Of a stretch of 64,000 bases of DNA, positions 62,617 to 64,000 are shown in pieces (the stretch's first letter is position 1; every line of letters starts with the position of its first letter). Source of the stretch: Pyxidicoccus sp. MSG2 (GTDB taxonomy: Bacteria; Myxococcota; Myxococcia; Myxococcales; Myxococcaceae); assembly GCF_026626705.1 (NCBI RefSeq), contig NZ_JAPNKC010000001.1, forward strand, positions 1,116,001 to 1,180,000. The letters run 5' to 3'. The notes beneath the pieces were generated by a model. The model was not told the DNA's origin, searched no databases, and worked only from the letters and a program-made list of their open reading frames with translations. The translations under genes and the position numbers were made by a program.

Positions 62617-63084
62617 ATGAGCCCCCCTCGCTCCCGGGCGCGTCCGGGCGACATCCGCGAGGTGAACACGCCTCGCGGCCTGGCGTATCTGCAATACACG
62701 GCAAAGCACCCGGACTTTGGCGATACGGTGCGGGTCCTGCTCGGGTTCCACGCCACACGTCCCCAGGAGTGGACCGCAACGCACGAGCAGGTCGAGTACT
62801 TCGCGTTCTATCCCGTGGGGGCCGCCCTCCGGCAGGGCCTGGTGGAGGTCGTCGGCAGCCGTGCCATTCCTCACGGACTCGAGCTGCCTGCGGCCTTGCG
62901 CCGTCCTGGAGCACGAAGCCAGGACGGAAGAGTCCTCGCCTGGATGGTGTGGAACGGAGAGGAAGAAGTCCTCAAGGCCGAGCTCTCCCCTGCCGAACGG
63001 CAGCTCCCCATCGGGGCCATCTGGAACCACGAGATGCTGGTCCTTCGCCTCAAGACGCAGTGGCATCCCGAGCAGGAGACGTGA
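62617..63084 (+). CDS. Imm26-like immunity protein
   Basis: 155 residues. It starts 2 bases after the SitA-like stop (TGACCATG), so translation is coupled. RARPGDIREVNTPRGLAYLQ, FAFYPVGAALRQGLVEVVG, then GRVLAWMVWNGEEEVLKAEL and LPIGAIWNHEMLVLRL match the pattern of small cytoplasmic proteins annotated as immunity 26 family, which I identify from memory only. It has no signal peptide. In a complete cassette it would neutralise the toxin domain of its SitA partner, which is absent here. Confidence 0.65.
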   Translation: MSPPRSRARPGDIREVNTPRGLAYLQYTAKHPDFGDTVRVLLGFHATRPQEWTATHEQVEYFAFYPVGAALRQGLVEVVGSRAIPHGLELPAALRRPGARSQDGRVLAWMVWNGEEEVLKAELSPAERQLPIGAIWNHEMLVLRLKTQWHPEQET

Positions 63085-63090
63085 GGCGCC

Positions 63091-63417
63091 ATGATTGAAG
63101 AGGAGCTCGCATTACAGGAGGTTCTCCGGGCCACGGCCTCACCGGACGCTCCTCACTGCTTCCAGCACTACCTCTACTTCGCATCCAGCGACGTCGGCGA
63201 GGCTGTCGCGGCGCAGCTACGAGAACGGGGCTTCACGGTCGAAAGTCGACCCGGAGCGGACGGCGTGCACTGGCTCGTCCTCGCCTCGCACTTCATCCGG
63301 CCGGAGCGAGAAGCAGTGGAGGCCGCACGCATGTCACTGGAGCAGCTCGCGCGCGAGCACGCTGGAGAGTACGACGGCTGGGAAGCCTCTCTGGCGACGG
63401 CTTCCCGTCCCTCTTGA
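63091..63417 (+). CDS. RraB-like (RNase E inhibitor family) protein, possible second immunity
   Basis: 108 residues. FQHYLYFASSDVGEAVAAQL, ERGFTVESRPGADGVHWLVL and LAREHAGEYDGWEA fit the RraB family, small ferredoxin-like proteins named for inhibition of RNase E. In toxin cassettes RraB-like genes are also found as immunity or accessory genes. It starts 6 bases after the previous stop and is the last gene of the SitA-like cassette. It was likely the antidote to a lost or neighbouring toxin; inferred. Confidence 0.75.
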   Translation: MIEEELALQEVLRATASPDAPHCFQHYLYFASSDVGEAVAAQLRERGFTVESRPGADGVHWLVLASHFIRPEREAVEAARMSLEQLAREHAGEYDGWEASLATASRPS

Positions 63418-63424
63418 TACGGGC

Positions 63425-63453
63425 CCCCCTCCCTCCCCGCGGGAGGAAGGGGG
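63425..63453. terminator. Hairpin between convergent genes
   Basis: A 13-bp stem with one mismatch (CCCCCTCCCTCCC 63425-63437, GGGAGGAAGGGGG 63441-63453) and a 3-base loop lies between the RraB-like gene and the gene entering from the right. Neither side has a T tract. It resembles the hairpin at 50576-50609. Confidence 0.5.
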
Positions 63454-63466
63454 AGCCGGCTACAGA

Positions 63467-64000
63467 CTACTGGACCGCGAAGATGAGGTCGTCGTGGTCG
63501 TTGTAGGACCCCGAGACGCACGAGGACACGCTTCCGTTGTAGCGGAAGACCGCGCGCACCGCCTGCACGGTGCCCGAGGGCAGCGTGTAGTTCGCCGACA
63601 GCGTCTGCACGCCGTTCGCCGTCGGGGTGATGGTCGTGATGTACGTCCACGACGGGCTGGCCGCGTTACCCGTGTAGTACAGGTCCAGCTTGTCCGCCGT
63701 GGTGGAGTAGACGTAGACGTTCGCCTCGATCCTCACCGTCTTGCCCGCGGCGAACGTCGTCCCGTCCGTCGTGGACACCTTGAGGCGGTCATTGGACTCG
63801 TCCGAGTGGTACGTGCCGGACAGGCCGTCCGCGCACGAGCTGTTGATGGTGTTGGGCATGTTGACTTCGGGCCCCATGCCGCCACGGCCGTTGAGCAGCG
63901 TGCCGGAGTCGCACGAGGCCAACGCGGAGAAGCACCGGGGCGCCTTCAGCGTCGTGTCATAGGCCGCGCCGGTCGAGGTGTTGCTCACCGTCACCGTCAC
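63467..64000 (-). CDS. C-terminal part of a secreted protein (5' end outside the window)
   Basis: The last 177 or so residues of a protein that runs off the right edge. The visible part is a Thr/Ser/Asn-rich beta-sandwich with paired cysteines (RCFSALASCDSG, SSCADGLSGTYHSDE, SSCVSGSYNDHDDLIF), typical of C-terminal domains on exported myxobacterial hydrolases. No catalytic motif is in view, so the enzyme class is unknown. Translation ends with TAG at 63467-63469. Confidence 0.75.
   Translation of the reverse strand: MTVTVSNTSTGAAYDTTLKAPRCFSALASCDSGTLLNGRGGMGPEVNMPNTINSSCADGLSGTYHSDESNDRLKVSTTDGTTFAAGKTVRIEANVYVYSTTADKLDLYYTGNAASPSWTYITTITPTANGVQTLSANYTLPSGTVQAVRAVFRYNGSVSSCVSGSYNDHDDLIFAVQ

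Overview
This 64 kb window is GC-rich and densely coded. It reads as chromosome of a predatory, social myxobacterium of the Myxococcus/Corallococcus/Pyxidicoccus group. That placement is inferred from content: a protein ending in a MYXO-CTERM-type sorting tail (2355-5237), a SitA-type outer-membrane-exchange lipoprotein (62258-62614), DUF4388 and REC modules, many secreted proteases and lipoproteins, and abundant two-component proteins. I found no rRNA, tRNA, CRISPR array, transposase or integrase.

Layout. 1-5.3 kb: glycolytic gap-pgk operon and a large secreted amidase-like protein. 5.3-11.5 kb: DagK-type lipid kinase, a small unknown gene, a FAD-dependent dehydrogenase, an rRNA methyltransferase-like protein and a YhaM-type exonuclease. 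11.5-23.6 kb: a T2SSE-N/HD/REC/DUF4388 protein, a metG-HEAT-tatD operon, a secreted M4 protease, and the clamp-loader pair holB-holA. 23.7-30.6 kb: an MscS channel fused to a cyclic-nucleotide-binding domain, a MATE exporter, and the tyrosine catabolic operon hpd-hmgA-Rieske. 30.8-33.2 kb: an orphan ADOP-type permease.

33.4-40.3 kb is the most unusual metabolic block. One tightly packed operon encodes an SGNH-like protein, two hexapeptide-repeat acyltransferases, an acyl carrier protein, an AsnB-type amidotransferase, an AMP-forming acyl ligase and an ammonia-type NAD-synthase-like enzyme. It starts from a promoter carrying a perfect 8-bp-arm palindrome. It looks like an uncharacterised pathway that activates a carboxylate on a carrier protein, amidates it and acylates it.

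41.7-45.0 kb holds two neighbouring genes built from the same three modules (LysM, lysozyme/transglycosylase, C39-like cysteine peptidase) in different order, neither with a signal peptide. They are candidate cell-wall-attacking effectors.

45-55.5 kb: small and coiled-coil proteins, a PLP fold-II protein, a kinase/regulator pair, a tandem duplication of a TonB-like gene including its upstream region, a TPR lipoprotein, an M43-type protease and a carotenoid-type FAD oxidoreductase. 55.5-61 kb: a natural EutB-EutC fusion (ethanolamine ammonia-lyase) downstream of an alpha/beta hydrolase and a PAS-kinase-receiver protein.

62.2-63.4 kb: a SitA-type toxin lipoprotein that stops before any toxin domain, followed directly by two different immunity-like genes (Imm26-like and RraB-like). 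This is probably a kin-discrimination cassette reduced to its immunity part. The window ends inside the C-terminus of a secreted protein.
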